A DNA stretch of 62,245 nt, from positions 1 through 62,245 of the forward strand of contig JAKPOP010000030.1 in the NCBI GenBank assembly GCA_029547805.1, written 5' to 3'. The position numbers and the translations under genes are program-made. Shown one piece after another: positions 1 through 11,083 of this stretch. The first letter of the stretch is position 1. Every line of letters begins with the position of its first letter. A model generated the notes under the pieces. The model saw only the letters and a list, made by a program, of their open reading frames with translations, searched no databases and was not told where the DNA came from. The stretch comes from Deltaproteobacteria bacterium (GTDB lineage: Bacteria > Myxococcota_A > UBA9042 > DTJE01).

Positions 1-93
1 CGCAAGAAGACCTGGCAATGTCTTGCGGGACTTCTGCTCACCTACATCTACGTGGCCTCCATGGCCACGAAGCGTGGTTTCAAGGGCATCTGA
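1..93 (+). CDS. C-terminus of an unidentified membrane protein (partial)
   Basis: The frame is open from the window edge and ends at TGA (91-93), giving about 30 residues. A hydrophobic stretch (residues 8-20, LAGLLLTYIYVAS) is followed by a basic tail containing TKRG, which looks like the last membrane segment of a transporter or membrane enzyme. Known DUF1302/DUF1329 clusters often carry an RND-superfamily exporter gene, so this could be its end, but 30 residues cannot prove it. A perfect 12-bp inverted repeat starts inside the stop codon. Confidence 0.45.
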   Translation, partial: RKKTWQCLAGLLLTYIYVASMATKRGFKGI

Positions 94-141
94 CTCGGCG
101 ACCCGCCCCCCACACGCCAGACATGGTCTGGTCGCCGAGTC
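92..141 (+). terminator. Hairpin overlapping the stop codon, possible transcript end
   Basis: GACTCGGCGACC (92-103) and GGTCGCCGAGTC (130-141) form a perfect 12-bp inverted repeat. The loop contains a second 6-bp repeat (CCAGAC at 117-122 with GTCTGG at 126-131). No T-run follows, so it is not a textbook intrinsic terminator. It may protect the 3' end or separate the upstream gene from the following cluster. Confidence 0.4.
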
Positions 142-350
142 GGGGACTTCAAACCCTCAGCCCCCTGGACGGAGTCTGCCCAAATCCCTGCGGATCTGGG
201 CCGGGACGCGCCGGGAACATGCCTGAGTCAGGCCTGGCCCCCTGACCGGTCAGTCCTGGCCGACCCTCCGCGGGACTTGACGACAATCGGGAAAGGCAAG
301 GATGATTGCCCCGGTCTGAAAACCACTGACCCTTTTGCAGGAGTGGCACG

Positions 351-1295
351 ATAAAGGCTCTTCGAGATCTCGTACCGGTGGCCCTGGCTGCGGGATTCCT
401 GATCGTGGCAGGTTGTGACGACTCCGGATCCGGTTCCGACGCCACGATGGGACAGGACACCCCGACGACACAGGACACCGTGACTCCTCCGGATGCCACG
501 ACGGTGACCTTCATCGGTCAGCTGGTGGACTTCAAGGCCAAGAAGGGCCGCAAGGGAGTGGACATCACGGTGCTGGACAACGACACCGGGGAACCCATGA
601 CCGGCATCTCCCCACTGAAGTCCGGCGATGATGGGGTCTTCCAGCTGACCCTGCCTCCGGGCCTGCTGGTCGGGTTCAAGTCCACGGGCCAGGAGGAGGT
701 CACCTCGGGCATCCCGATGAAGTTCCAGACGACCTACCAGTTCAACATCCCCTCCGACGCCCAGGGGAAGCGCATCTACGCCGTGGACACGATCACCTAC
801 ACCACGGCCCCGAAGACCGCAGGGATCAACGTCGATCGGACCAAGGGCATCCTGGCCGGCACGATCTACTGAACCAATCCCGCGAATCAGGAAGAGGAGT
901 TCGTCGGATGCGCCACGATCCGGGCCGTCCCCGTCGAGGGAGGAGACCCGGTCGGCGAGGTGCGCTATTTCGACCCCAACAACGACCTGCCCGGCGCTCC
1001 CTCCAAGGCCCCCTTCACGACCACCGGCAAGGAAGGAACCAGCCGCTACATCGTGGCGAACCTCACCCCGGGCAAGCAGTATCGCCTGGAGGTGCAGGTG
1101 GACGGAGTTTCCTTCAAGGCCCACATCCGACCGCCCACCGCCCAGGACCCGGACCCCCCGGAGGTCACGCTCTTCGCCTACCAGGACAGCATCGCCATCT
1201 CGAACATCTACCTCTCGGACCCGGCGCACCCGGACCGGAACCCCACGCCGGCGAACAAGCCCGAGTGCGTCGTCGACGAGGCCAATCCCTACTGA
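351..1295 (+). pseudogene. Lipoprotein gene, interrupted by in-frame TGA and lacking a normal start
   Basis: One frame runs from about 351 to 1295 and would encode about 314 residues. The N-terminus is a lipoprotein signal ending in VAGC, followed by an acidic linker and beta-rich domains of carboxypeptidase-regulatory-like character. The codon in the expected start position is ATA (351-353), 7 nt after a good Shine-Dalgarno (GCAGGAG, 337-343); the only standard start further in is GTG 378, which cuts the basic part of the signal. An in-frame TGA (870-872) sits between GTIY and TNPANQ, where a Trp (TGG) would fit, and the coding character continues past it. Both lesions are single G-to-A changes. 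It precedes the DUF1302 and DUF1329 genes and probably belongs to that cluster. No function is recognised. Confidence 0.6.
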
Positions 1296-1347
1296 CCGCC
1301 GGTCCCCGGGCCGGGAGACTCCCGACGACTCCACCGCGAGGTCCCTG

Positions 1348-3101
1348 ATGCGAGATCGCAATGGTGCCCGTTGGTCCCTGGTGATCGGGTTGCTGCTGGG
1401 AGGCCCCGTGGCCCTTGCCCAACAGGCCCCCCCCTCCCCGCCGGCAGCCTTGCCGGAGACGGGCCTGGCGACGCCCCTGGCAACGGACCAGGAGCCCCCC
1501 TGGCGCGTCACGGCCTTCCTCCAGAACCAGACCGGCGTCTTCGTGGCCCGGGATCAGGCGGCCTTCGACAACGACGGCAACCCCACGAACCACGGCGGGA
1601 TGTTCGGCAGGCTCTCGATGAGTCGCTTCACGTTCCAGGCGACCGCCGACTGGCGCCCGACGCCCCGGGTCTGGACCCACCTGACCCTGCGGGTGGCCCG
1701 GTCCCTGACCACCAGCGCCGATGACGACGCCCAGGTCCCCGAGGGGGGATACGCCGGCACGAAGAACGCGAAGCGGCGCCGGGAGTGGGTCCGGGACCAC
1801 TACTACAACGAGACGAGCCTCCGGGAGTTCTTCGTGAACTTCCGCGCCACGCCCTGGCTGGACCTCCGCCTGGGTCGGCAACTGGTGGCCTGGGGAGAGG
1901 CCGGGAGCAACCGCCTCCTGGACGTCGTGAACCCCGTGGATGCCACCTGGCACTTCGGGATGTTCGAGTCCTTCGAGGACCAGCGGATGCCCCTCTGGAT
2001 GGTCCGGGTGATGGCCGACATCCCCGCCCTCCGGGGAGGCCTGGACGTGGTGTGGGTCCCGATGCTGCCCCTCTTCGAGCGGGGGGAGGACACCGTGTCG
2101 GTCCCCCTGACCTTCGTGGGGGCCTTCGGCCTCCCGACGCCTCCGAAGCAGTTGAACGACTCCATCGGGCCCAAGAAGATCTACAGCAAGACCCTCGACG
2201 CCCCCCACGAGTTCGGCAAGGACAGCCGGGTCGGGTTCCGGTGGAAGGGCCAGGCGGGCCCGCACCTGGGCTACTCGCTGATGTACTGGTGGGGGCACCA
2301 GTGGACCCCCCCGATCCCCCAGTACACGCTGCGCCCCGGCACCTGGGATGAGACCTACCAGGACATCCAGGTGAGACCCGGGGAACCTACGAGGTCGTGC
2401 TGGGCTTCCCGAGGCAGCACGTGGTCGGCCTGTCGCTGGAGGGGCAGGTCCCCTTCCCACTGGGCACGATGCTGAAACTGGAGGCTGCCCTGGAGCCCTC
2501 CCGGACCTTCGCCCGATGGTCCGCGGCGGCCCAGAAGGACCCCGAGGTGGTGCAGCGGGACGGCGACTACTTCGAGAAGGTGCCCTTCCAGTCGCGGAAA
2601 CTGCTGGTCTTCAACTACCAGGTAAGCCTCCAGCAACCCTTCTGGATCCGCCCGGTGAATCGGGAGGAACCCTTCCTGCTGGTGCTCCAGTTCCGGCATC
2701 AGGTGATCCCCGGACTGGACGACCTGGACCGGGACGGGGCGGTGGTGGACGTGCCCGGCTATGACTCGACGGTGGTCTCGAAGCACCAGTTCCAGATCGT
2801 CGGGGCCCTGTCCAGCACCTTCTTCCAGGGGATCTTCACCCCCCGGGTGGTGGCGGGCTTCATCCCGAAGACGACCACCTGGCACGTCGAACGCCTGGGC
2901 GAGATCGAGAAGTGGAGCCTGAAGCGCCAGTCGGCCCGCCACGGCAGCGGCTTCGCCAGCGTGGCCCTGGGCTTCCGCCTCGGGGACGCCATGCGGGCCC
3001 AGGTGGCCTACCACCACTTCTTCGGGGACGACCCCTACGACGGCCTGGGATTCTTCCGGGACCGGGACGAGGTCAACTTCACCTTCCGGTACCAGTTCTA
3101 G
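1348..3101 (+). pseudogene. DUF1302-type outer-membrane protein, frameshifted
   Basis: The protein starts with a signal peptide (MRDRNGARW, then a hydrophobic core ending near ALAQQ) and has the alternating aromatic/charged pattern of a beta-barrel. Motifs such as the SRFTFQATADW and LRLGRQLVAWGEA segments fit the DUF1302 family, which is found in gram-negative outer membranes beside DUF1329 proteins. The frame breaks at about 2371-2390: frame 1 ends with a false tail at 2475, while the authentic sequence (YEVVLGFPRQHVVG onward) continues in another frame to 3101. One missing A in the GGGGAACC context would restore a 584-residue protein. ATG 1348 is preceded by GAGG. The lesion may be real or a consensus error. 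Confidence 0.75.
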
Positions 3102-3127
3102 CGGTCCGATGCCGCGGGAGGCGATCG

Positions 3128-4414
3128 ATGAGAGCCCGGAATGCCTTGCCGATGTTGCTGCTGGTCCCGGTGATGGCCCGGGCCCAGCAGGCGCCCCTCG
3201 AGGACCTGACGGTCGAGAACTGGGCCCAGCGCCTGGGCTTCGCCCCGGACCCCTGGCCCGAGGGAATCGGCCCCGGCCAGGTGCTGGACGCCTCGAACCG
3301 CAGTCTGGCCGGGTCGATGATCCCCGAGGGCCTGGACCAGTGGATCGACCGGCTGGGCCTGAGGCTGACCCTTGCGCCCTACCGGCCGATGCACCCCTCC
3401 GAGGGCTACGTCCGGGCCACCCGGGAGGGGGCCGTCCAGGTACAGGTCCGACCGACGGACCCCAGGGACTACCGCACCAAGGCCGTCCAGGGCTACGAGG
3501 CGGGACTGCCCTTCCCGTCGCCCCAGGACGGCCTGCAGGTGGCCTACAACATGGCCTACGCCTGGCAGGGCGACGATGCCCGGCTGTGGTTCGAGGCCCT
3601 GTGGATCCGGGCCCGCAGCGGGATCTGGCGCAGCGAGGAGTGGGTCTGGGAGGCCATCCACCGGGTCCGGCACCGGACCGACCTCCCACCCCTGCCGGAC
3701 CTCCCGGTGCTGGGACGAGACGACATCCAGTATGCCTCGATCGCCGTGGCCCGACGCCCCGACGACCGGCGCCAGGTGGCGGCGCTGCTGGTCCGCTACG
3801 AGCGCCCCCTGGATCAGGTGGGCTTCGCCTTCCTGCCGTCGATGCGCCGGGACCTCAAGATGCTGTCCGGCACGCCGGGCGTCACCTGGAACCAGAGCGA
3901 CATGCTCTGGGAGGACATCCGGGGCTACTCGGGCCATCCCGAGTGGTACGACTGGACCCTCCTGGGCCGGGCCACGATCCTGGCCCCGATGCACGCGGGG
4001 GTGCCCCTGGGGCCCAAGGTCCGGCAGGTGCTCCAGCAGGACTCCCCCGGACCCTTCAATCCCCGGGTCCTCTGGGAGCCGCGACCGGTCTATGTCCTGG
4101 AGGGTCGGCCCAAGATGGACACGACCCTCTCGCCCCATCCCTATGGGCGGGTGGTCCTCTACGTGGACGCCGAGTCGTTCCTGGTCCCCCTGAAGGTGGC
4201 CTGGGACCGGAAGGGGCGCCTCTGGAAGGTCGTGCTCCACGCCTGGAACGAGTCGCCGGACCCCTCGCGCCTGCCGCCACCCCTCTCCCTGGCCATCGCA
4301 CTGGACCTCCGGCGCGACCGGGCCACCGTGTTCCTGCCCCGGGTCAGCGAGTCCAACGTGGGACTGCGGGTCACCGACGTCACCGAGGCCCGCCTCCGGG
4401 CCCTGAGCCCCTGA
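3128..4414 (+). CDS. DUF1329 family protein
   Basis: A 428-residue exported protein beginning MRARNALPMLLLVPVMARAQQ, a clear signal peptide with cleavage after ARA. The body matches DUF1329 in length and in features such as the N-terminal LTVENWAQRLG region and the EGYVRATREG segment. In this family the proteins are periplasmic or outer-membrane associated and are thought to work with DUF1302 barrels and RND exporters in moving lipids or hydrophobic compounds; that role is inferred from the family. The start ATG 3128 lies after GGGAGGCG. It lies 26 bp after the DUF1302 frame and is very likely cotranscribed with it. Confidence 0.8.
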   Translation: MRARNALPMLLLVPVMARAQQAPLEDLTVENWAQRLGFAPDPWPEGIGPGQVLDASNRSLAGSMIPEGLDQWIDRLGLRLTLAPYRPMHPSEGYVRATREGAVQVQVRPTDPRDYRTKAVQGYEAGLPFPSPQDGLQVAYNMAYAWQGDDARLWFEALWIRARSGIWRSEEWVWEAIHRVRHRTDLPPLPDLPVLGRDDIQYASIAVARRPDDRRQVAALLVRYERPLDQVGFAFLPSMRRDLKMLSGTPGVTWNQSDMLWEDIRGYSGHPEWYDWTLLGRATILAPMHAGVPLGPKVRQVLQQDSPGPFNPRVLWEPRPVYVLEGRPKMDTTLSPHPYGRVVLYVDAESFLVPLKVAWDRKGRLWKVVLHAWNESPDPSRLPPPLSLAIALDLRRDRATVFLPRVSESNVGLRVTDVTEARLRALSP

Positions 4415-4576
4415 CTGACAATGACAGCAACTGCCACTTCTCGGGACTGCTGACGGTTCCCGGACCAGGAAAAGGCCATCGTCCGTCACAAACCGGTGGC
4501 ACATCGATGCAAGAAGCATTATGGTTCCCCGGACCCGGAGTCCGGGAATGGACCACCCTGAAGCAACGAGGCCATG

Positions 4577-6169
4577 ATGAAACGACACGCCTGGATGGGA
4601 ATGGGATGGGTGCTGGTGCTGGGAATCGCCGCCTGCGGCGGGTCCGGCGGTGAGAGCGACGCCTCTCGGGACATCTCCGCCGACCTCCCCGGAGAAACCG
4701 ACGTCCCGGCCACCGACCTACCCGGGACCGACACCGCCCGGCCCGACACCGGGGACCAGGATGTCCCGCCCGACGGGACCCCCCCCGAGGACACGGGCAC
4801 CGTCGACACGGTCTCCGACGAGGGCCCCGACATCCCCTGGGACACCCTGCCGAGGCTCCCGGCGGACAAGACCTTCACGACCCCCTTCGCCGCCGGCGCC
4901 GGGCAGGCGGACGTCTCTCCCAGGACCCCCTGCTATCTCGGTGGCTTCGGCTTCTGCCTCGGGGACGACACCCTCTGCCGCAAGAGCGACGGCGTCCACG
5001 ACCCCCTGCTGGCCTCGGCGGTGGCCATCGCCGACACCGCCACCGGGGACGTGGTGATCCTGATCGGGGTGGACACCATCGGCCTGATCCGGAAGGACAT
5101 CGAGTCGATGCACCGGGCCATCCAGATGCGCCTCTACGAGGACTTCGGGGTCCATTTCCCCGGCGAGCGGGCCATCATCAGCGCCAGCCATGCCCACTCC
5201 TCCTGCGACACCATCGGGCTCTGGGGACCCATGGGGGGCGCCGGCCGGGACGAGGGCTACACGAAGGTGCTGAAGGACGGTGTCGTGCAGGCGGCCCGGG
5301 ATGCCTTCGCGAGCCTCCAGGACGCCCGGCTGGAGTGGGCCCGAGGGACCTACCAGAACAGCGACGAGGACGTCTTCGCCGACGACAAGGACCTCTTCGT
5401 GATCCGCGGCAAGAAGCCCGACGACACGCCCCTCTTCACGGTGATCCGGTGGCCCGGCCACCCGACGACCTACGGCGACAAGATGCACGCCACCTCGGCG
5501 GACTATGTCGGGACGCTGCGGAAGAAGATGCAGGACGAGATCGGCGGGATCAACGTCTTCCTCCAGGGCCCCATCGGGTCGGTCTATCCCGAGCGCCCCT
5601 CCACCTGCGGCCTGGAGGAGGAGGCCTTCCCCGAGGGGGACCGCACGAAGACCGACATGAACCCGGCGGACTACATGAAGGTCACCTGCACCGGCTATGC
5701 CGTCGCCCAGGTGGCCATCGACGCCCTCCAGAACCCGACCCCCGTGGAGGAGAACGGCATCGACTTCTGGCACGCCTCCTTCTTCTTCCACCCGGACAAC
5801 GAGGTCCTGATGATGCTGGCCGAGTTCGGCCCCCTGCCCTACGACTGGGTGGACGTCAATGACCCGGACGCGAAGATGCGGTCGATCTTCTCGGTGGCCC
5901 GGATCGGGAACCTGACCTTCGTCTCGACCCCCGGAGAGGCCTTCCCGGTCTTCGCCCAGATGGCGAAGGACACGGCCACCGAGGCGGGACTCCCCACCCC
6001 CATCACGCTGGGGCTGGCCCAGGACTGGATGGGCTACCTCCTGAACCTCGAGCAGTGGCAGGACATCAACCTCTCCTATCACCAGAGCCTGTCGCCCGGG
6101 AAGGAGGTCTATTCCTTCTACCAGCAGGCGCTCCGTCAGACCCTGAACCTCCCGCCGCTCTCCGAATGA
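4577..6169 (+). CDS. Neutral ceramidase-like lipoprotein
   Basis: A lipoprotein signal (lipobox near GIAAC) is followed by an acidic D/P/T-rich linker to about residue 85, then a globular domain of about 440 residues. The region AAGAGQADVSPRTP and the later ISASHAHSSCD segment resemble the N-terminal domain of neutral/alkaline ceramidases (PF04734), where ISASHTHSGP is typical. Those enzymes hydrolyse ceramide to sphingosine and fatty acid. Here the Gly-Pro after SHTHS is replaced by Ser-Cys, so substrate and activity are open. ATG 4577 is better spaced from GAGG (4568-4571) than ATG 4574. Anchoring in an outer leaflet is inferred from the lipobox. Confidence 0.65.
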   Translation: MKRHAWMGMGWVLVLGIAACGGSGGESDASRDISADLPGETDVPATDLPGTDTARPDTGDQDVPPDGTPPEDTGTVDTVSDEGPDIPWDTLPRLPADKTFTTPFAAGAGQADVSPRTPCYLGGFGFCLGDDTLCRKSDGVHDPLLASAVAIADTATGDVVILIGVDTIGLIRKDIESMHRAIQMRLYEDFGVHFPGERAIISASHAHSSCDTIGLWGPMGGAGRDEGYTKVLKDGVVQAARDAFASLQDARLEWARGTYQNSDEDVFADDKDLFVIRGKKPDDTPLFTVIRWPGHPTTYGDKMHATSADYVGTLRKKMQDEIGGINVFLQGPIGSVYPERPSTCGLEEEAFPEGDRTKTDMNPADYMKVTCTGYAVAQVAIDALQNPTPVEENGIDFWHASFFFHPDNEVLMMLAEFGPLPYDWVDVNDPDAKMRSIFSVARIGNLTFVSTPGEAFPVFAQMAKDTATEAGLPTPITLGLAQDWMGYLLNLEQWQDINLSYHQSLSPGKEVYSFYQQALRQTLNLPPLSE

Positions 6170-6182
6170 ACCGGTCGTTTCG

Positions 6183-6211
6183 TTGACAGGCGCGCCGGCC
6201 GGGCCGACACT
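6183..6211 (+). promoter_or_regulatory. Candidate sigma-70 promoter
   Basis: A perfect -35 box TTGACA (6183-6188), a 17-bp spacer and GACACT (6206-6211) lie just upstream of the next gene. The -10 has only three matches, including the important A at position 2 and T at position 6. The spacing is ideal but the -10 is weak. Confidence 0.35.
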
Positions 6212-6238
6212 GGGGCCGGCCTGAACGCCGTGATCTTC

Positions 6239-7270
6239 ATGGGCCTCCCGGCACCCCACCCCCGCTGGACCACGCTGGCCTCCGTCGCCGGGTTCGCCGT
6301 GGCCACCGTGCTGGTGATCGACCGCCTGCTGGCGGCCTGGCTGCCTCCCCCGAACCCCCCGGAACTGGACGATGGCCTGGCGTTGCTGGACGCCGGTGGT
6401 GCCGATGTCCTGGTCTACGGGTCGAGCCACCTCCGGTCCTTCTTCGAGGTGGCCCGGCAGGTCCAGGAACGCACCGGCGGCCGGGTCCGGGTCGTGCCGC
6501 TGCCCATGGACTGGGGCCACGCGTCCTCCTACGAGTTCATGCACCGGCACCGGGTCGTCCCCTGGCTCGACGGACCGCATCCGCCGGACCAGCACCTGCC
6601 CCGGAGGGTGCTGCTGGTCACCCAGTGGTGGGACTTCCGCCGCCTGGGCCCCGATGACGACCCGGTGGTGAACCTACCGGCCCGGGCCTGGCAGGTGACC
6701 GACTTCCTCGACGACGTGGCCCGGGAGGGCCTTACGGACTACAACCGCCACTATCTGGCCCGCCGCCTCTACCGGGCCCTCCGCCGGAGCCCCCTGTGGG
6801 CCTGGCGCGGCCGCCCCGACCTCCGGGATGCCCTGAAGTCCCTGGTATCCCGAGGCCCCGAGGCCCGGACCCAGGAGCGCCTCCAGTCCCGGATTGCCTG
6901 GTTCCAGGGCTACATCGAGCGCGGGGGCAACCGGCTGGTCAACCCCGAGGACGCAGCGGCGCTGGAGGCCCTGCTGGACGACTGGCAGCACCGGGGTCTC
7001 GAGGTCCGGGTGCTGCTCTACCCCCGCATGAAGGGGAGCATCACGCCCGCCGCGAAGAAAGGCACGCTGGACCGCTTCGCCCGGTGGATCGGGCCCCGGC
7101 TGGCCTCCCGGGGCATCCCGCTGCTGGACCTCTCCCTGGACCATCCCCTGTCGGACCAGGACTTCGGCCCGGACCTGGACCACCCGGTCCCGGAGGCCAA
7201 CGCCCGGCTGGCGACCTTCCTCCTGGAGGGTCCCTGGGGGGACTTCCTGCAGGGCTCCCAGGACCGGTGA
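6239..7270 (+). CDS. SGNH-hydrolase-like membrane-anchored protein
   Basis: About 343 residues. One N-terminal membrane segment (VAGFAVATVLVIDRLLAAWL) is followed by an extracytoplasmic domain with DVLVYGSSHLRS near residue 58, a block-I-like Ser motif, and a C-terminal D-x-D-H (FGPDLDHPVPEANARLA), the pattern seen in SGNH/GDSL relatives such as AlgX or DltD-like proteins. These act on acyl or acetyl groups of polysaccharides or envelope polymers; the substrate here is unknown. GTG 6230 is an alternative start 9 bp upstream. It stands alone between the ceramidase-like gene and the tRNA. Confidence 0.5.
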   Translation: MGLPAPHPRWTTLASVAGFAVATVLVIDRLLAAWLPPPNPPELDDGLALLDAGGADVLVYGSSHLRSFFEVARQVQERTGGRVRVVPLPMDWGHASSYEFMHRHRVVPWLDGPHPPDQHLPRRVLLVTQWWDFRRLGPDDDPVVNLPARAWQVTDFLDDVAREGLTDYNRHYLARRLYRALRRSPLWAWRGRPDLRDALKSLVSRGPEARTQERLQSRIAWFQGYIERGGNRLVNPEDAAALEALLDDWQHRGLEVRVLLYPRMKGSITPAAKKGTLDRFARWIGPRLASRGIPLLDLSLDHPLSDQDFGPDLDHPVPEANARLATFLLEGPWGDFLQGSQDR

Positions 7271-7294
7271 CCCCTGAGGCATAATCCCCAGTGT

Positions 7295-7377
7295 GCCGGG
7301 GTGGCGAAACGGCAGACGCGGGGGACTTAAAATCCCCTGTCCGCAAGGACGTGCGGGTTCGAGCCCCGCCCCCGGCA
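7295..7377 (+). tRNA. tRNA-Leu (anticodon UAA)
   Basis: The acceptor stem GCCGGGG (7295-7301) pairs with CCCCGGC (7370-7376). The anticodon stem GGGGA/TCCCC encloses the loop CTTAAAA with anticodon TAA (7328-7330). A long variable arm (class II, as expected for Leu) and a T-arm with GCGGG, TTCGAGC and CCCGC follow. Only CC of the terminal CCA is encoded (7378-7380 reads CCC), so the CCA end must be completed by the nucleotidyltransferase. Confidence 0.97.
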
Positions 7378-7420
7378 CCCCTTCCGCCCAGGAATCGGGG
7401 CCCCGGGTCCCCGGTCCTCG

Positions 7421-8779
7421 TCAGGAGTCCTGGCCGGCCAGAAACTGCACCAGGTCGATCCGGGCGAGGAGGCCGATGGCACGGCCCCCCTCCGTGACCA
7501 GCACGGCGGGGCTCCCGCCCAACAGGAACCGGAAGGCCTCCTCCAGGTCCGCATCGTGCCGCACCTCCGGCAGGGGCCTCCCCATCCGGTCCCGGACCCG
7601 GCAGGCACGGGGATCAGTGCCGTCGTGCAGCATCTTCAGCAGGGTCGCCTCGTGGATGCAGCCCACGGGCCGGCCGTCCTCCAGGACCGGGACCTGGGAG
7701 ATGTCGTGAGTCTCCAGCAGCCGGATCGCCTCGACCAGCGGGTCGTCGGGATGGACGGACAGCAGCGCCTGAAGCCCACGCCGCCGGGCCGCCAGGACCT
7801 CCCGCACGGTCCGGCGATGGATCGGTTCCTGCAGGAGCCCCCGCTCCCGCATCCACGCGTCGGAGAAGATCCGGGCCAGGTAGTTGCGCCCCCCGTCGGG
7901 CATCACGACCACGATGACCTTGCCCTCGGGAAGCCGCTGGGCATACCGGATGGCCGCGACGGTGGCCGTCCCTGCCGATCCCCCCACGAGCAGGCCCTCC
8001 TCCCGGGCCAGGCGCCGGGCCATCTGGAAGGACTCGGCGTCGGTGACCCGGATGAACTCGTCCACCACCTGCCGGTCGAAGGTCGCCGGGATGAAGTCCT
8101 CCCCGATCCCCTCGACCAGATAGGGACAGGGCGAGTCCCCCGACAGGATGGACCCCACCGGGTCCGCTCCGACGACCACGATCCGGGGGTCCTGCTCCTT
8201 CAGGTACCGCCCCACCCCCGAGATCGTCCCCCCAGTGCCGATGCCGGCCACCAGCACGTCCACCCGTCCCCCGGCATCCCGCCAGATCTCGGGGCCCGTG
8301 GTGCGATAGTGGATCTCGGGGTTCGCCGGGTTGGCGAACTGGTTGGGCCGCCAGGCCCCCGGAATCTCCCGGGCCAGACGGTCGGCGACGCTGTTGTAGC
8401 TGTCCGGGGAGTCGGGCGCCACGGCCGTCGGGGTGATCACCACCTCGGCCCCGTAGGCCTTCAGCAGGAGGATCTTCTCGGGGCTCATCTTGTCAGGGAC
8501 CACGAAGAGGCACCGGTAGCCCCTGCAGGCGGCAGCGATGGCCAGCCCCGCACCGGTGTTTCCCGCCGTGGCCTCGACGATTGTGCCACCGGGACGGAGC
8601 AGGCCCTGGCGCTCGGCCTCCTCGATCATGGCCAGCCCGATGCGATCCTTGATGCTCCCGCCGGGGTTCAGGTACTCCACCTTGGCCAGCAGGGTCACCC
8701 CCAGACCGGCCCCGATGCGATTCAGCCGGACCAGGGGAGTAGACCCGATGGCCCCCAGGATGGTGTCCTGGATGTTCAT
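7421..8779 (-). CDS. Cystathionine beta-synthase (PLP domain plus CBS pair)
   Basis: A 452-residue enzyme. The N-terminal fold-type II PLP domain carries the Lys in NPGGSIKDRIG (K44), the TAGNTGAGLA loop and the glycine-rich GIGTGGTISG phosphate loop. Residues from about 335 form two CBS repeats of the regulatory kind. The reaction condenses homocysteine and serine to cystathionine, the entry to transsulfuration; a cysteine synthase activity is the main alternative. Its ATG (8777-8779) overlaps the TGA of the upstream methyltransferase, so the two are translationally coupled. Last gene of the metY operon. Confidence 0.88.
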   Translation of the reverse strand: MNIQDTILGAIGSTPLVRLNRIGAGLGVTLLAKVEYLNPGGSIKDRIGLAMIEEAERQGLLRPGGTIVEATAGNTGAGLAIAAACRGYRCLFVVPDKMSPEKILLLKAYGAEVVITPTAVAPDSPDSYNSVADRLAREIPGAWRPNQFANPANPEIHYRTTGPEIWRDAGGRVDVLVAGIGTGGTISGVGRYLKEQDPRIVVVGADPVGSILSGDSPCPYLVEGIGEDFIPATFDRQVVDEFIRVTDAESFQMARRLAREEGLLVGGSAGTATVAAIRYAQRLPEGKVIVVVMPDGGRNYLARIFSDAWMRERGLLQEPIHRRTVREVLAARRRGLQALLSVHPDDPLVEAIRLLETHDISQVPVLEDGRPVGCIHEATLLKMLHDGTDPRACRVRDRMGRPLPEVRHDADLEEAFRFLLGGSPAVLVTEGGRAIGLLARIDLVQFLAGQDS

Positions 8780-9525
8780 GGCGCCCTCTCCAGCACGGCC
8801 CAGAGGTGTCCGAAACCCCCGGTGTCCACGGCCCCGAGGATGGCCTTCGCCTGGGCCGCGAAGGCCTCCAGGGCCGGGCGTCCCACCTGGTTCTCCACCT
8901 CGGCCCGTCGGGCTTCCAGGCGATCGATCAGGGCCGACCAGTGGGCCCGATAGCGCCAGGTGGTGTCCGACAGCATCAGCACCCGGGCCTCGAGGTCCTC
9001 CAGCACCGCCTCCCACCGAAAAAGGGGCCACGGGTCCCCGATGCCCCAGGCCCTGGACACCGCGTCCACGGCCGGAATCCCCGGGTTGCCGTGGTAGTCC
9101 GTCAGGGAGAGGATGCCCCCGGGTCCCAGCAGGCCCAGGGCCCGAGACAACCCCGCCAGCCGGTCCGGGGCGTAGCAGAGGACATCGTGGACCAGGATCA
9201 GATCGAATGGGCCCTGCAGGCTCGGGTCCTCCATCTGGCCGATGCGGAACGTCACGTCCAGGCCCTGCGGATCCGCCTCCTGGCGTCTTCGGGCCTCGGC
9301 GATCATCGCCTCCGAGGGGTCGATCCCGATCACCCGGGCCCCTCGGCGGCCCCAGGCCAGCGACGAGGCGCCCCGGCCGCACCCGACGTCCAGCACCTGC
9401 GGTCGGTCGCTCCGGATCAGGCGCTCCAGCAGCGGCCAGGGCGTGTCCTCGAGGGGATTGTTGTGCTGGCGGCCCAGGACACGGCAGATGATGACGTGGG
9501 TCTCGTTGTAGAGGTCCTGGCTCAC
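8776..9525 (-). CDS. Class I SAM-dependent methyltransferase
   Basis: A 249-residue protein with the SAM-binding motif VLDVGCGRGASSLAWG, the acidic GIDPSEAMI after beta-2, and ILVHDVLCYAPD plus a LGPGGILSL segment (motifs IV and VI). Its layout resembles CmoM/SmtA-type enzymes, but the N-terminus differs and the substrate is unknown. GTG 9525 is chosen because AGGAGA precedes it at normal distance. It sits between metY (23-bp gap) and the CBS gene (ATGA overlap), so a role in handling methionine or homocysteine chemistry is plausible from context only. Confidence 0.7.
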   Translation of the reverse strand: MSQDLYNETHVIICRVLGRQHNNPLEDTPWPLLERLIRSDRPQVLDVGCGRGASSLAWGRRGARVIGIDPSEAMIAEARRRQEADPQGLDVTFRIGQMEDPSLQGPFDLILVHDVLCYAPDRLAGLSRALGLLGPGGILSLTDYHGNPGIPAVDAVSRAWGIGDPWPLFRWEAVLEDLEARVLMLSDTTWRYRAHWSALIDRLEARRAEVENQVGRPALEAFAAQAKAILGAVDTGGFGHLWAVLERAP

Positions 9526-9548
9526 GACCCGTCTCCTGGCCCCCTGCC

Positions 9549-11076
<1,528 letters not shown>

Positions 11077-11083
11077 GTTACTT

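Noticed and set aside
870-872. Selenocysteine at TGA in the lipoprotein gene
   Set aside because: The local sequence has no SECIS-like hairpin that I can see and no redox partner Cys pattern; Trp fits the position better.
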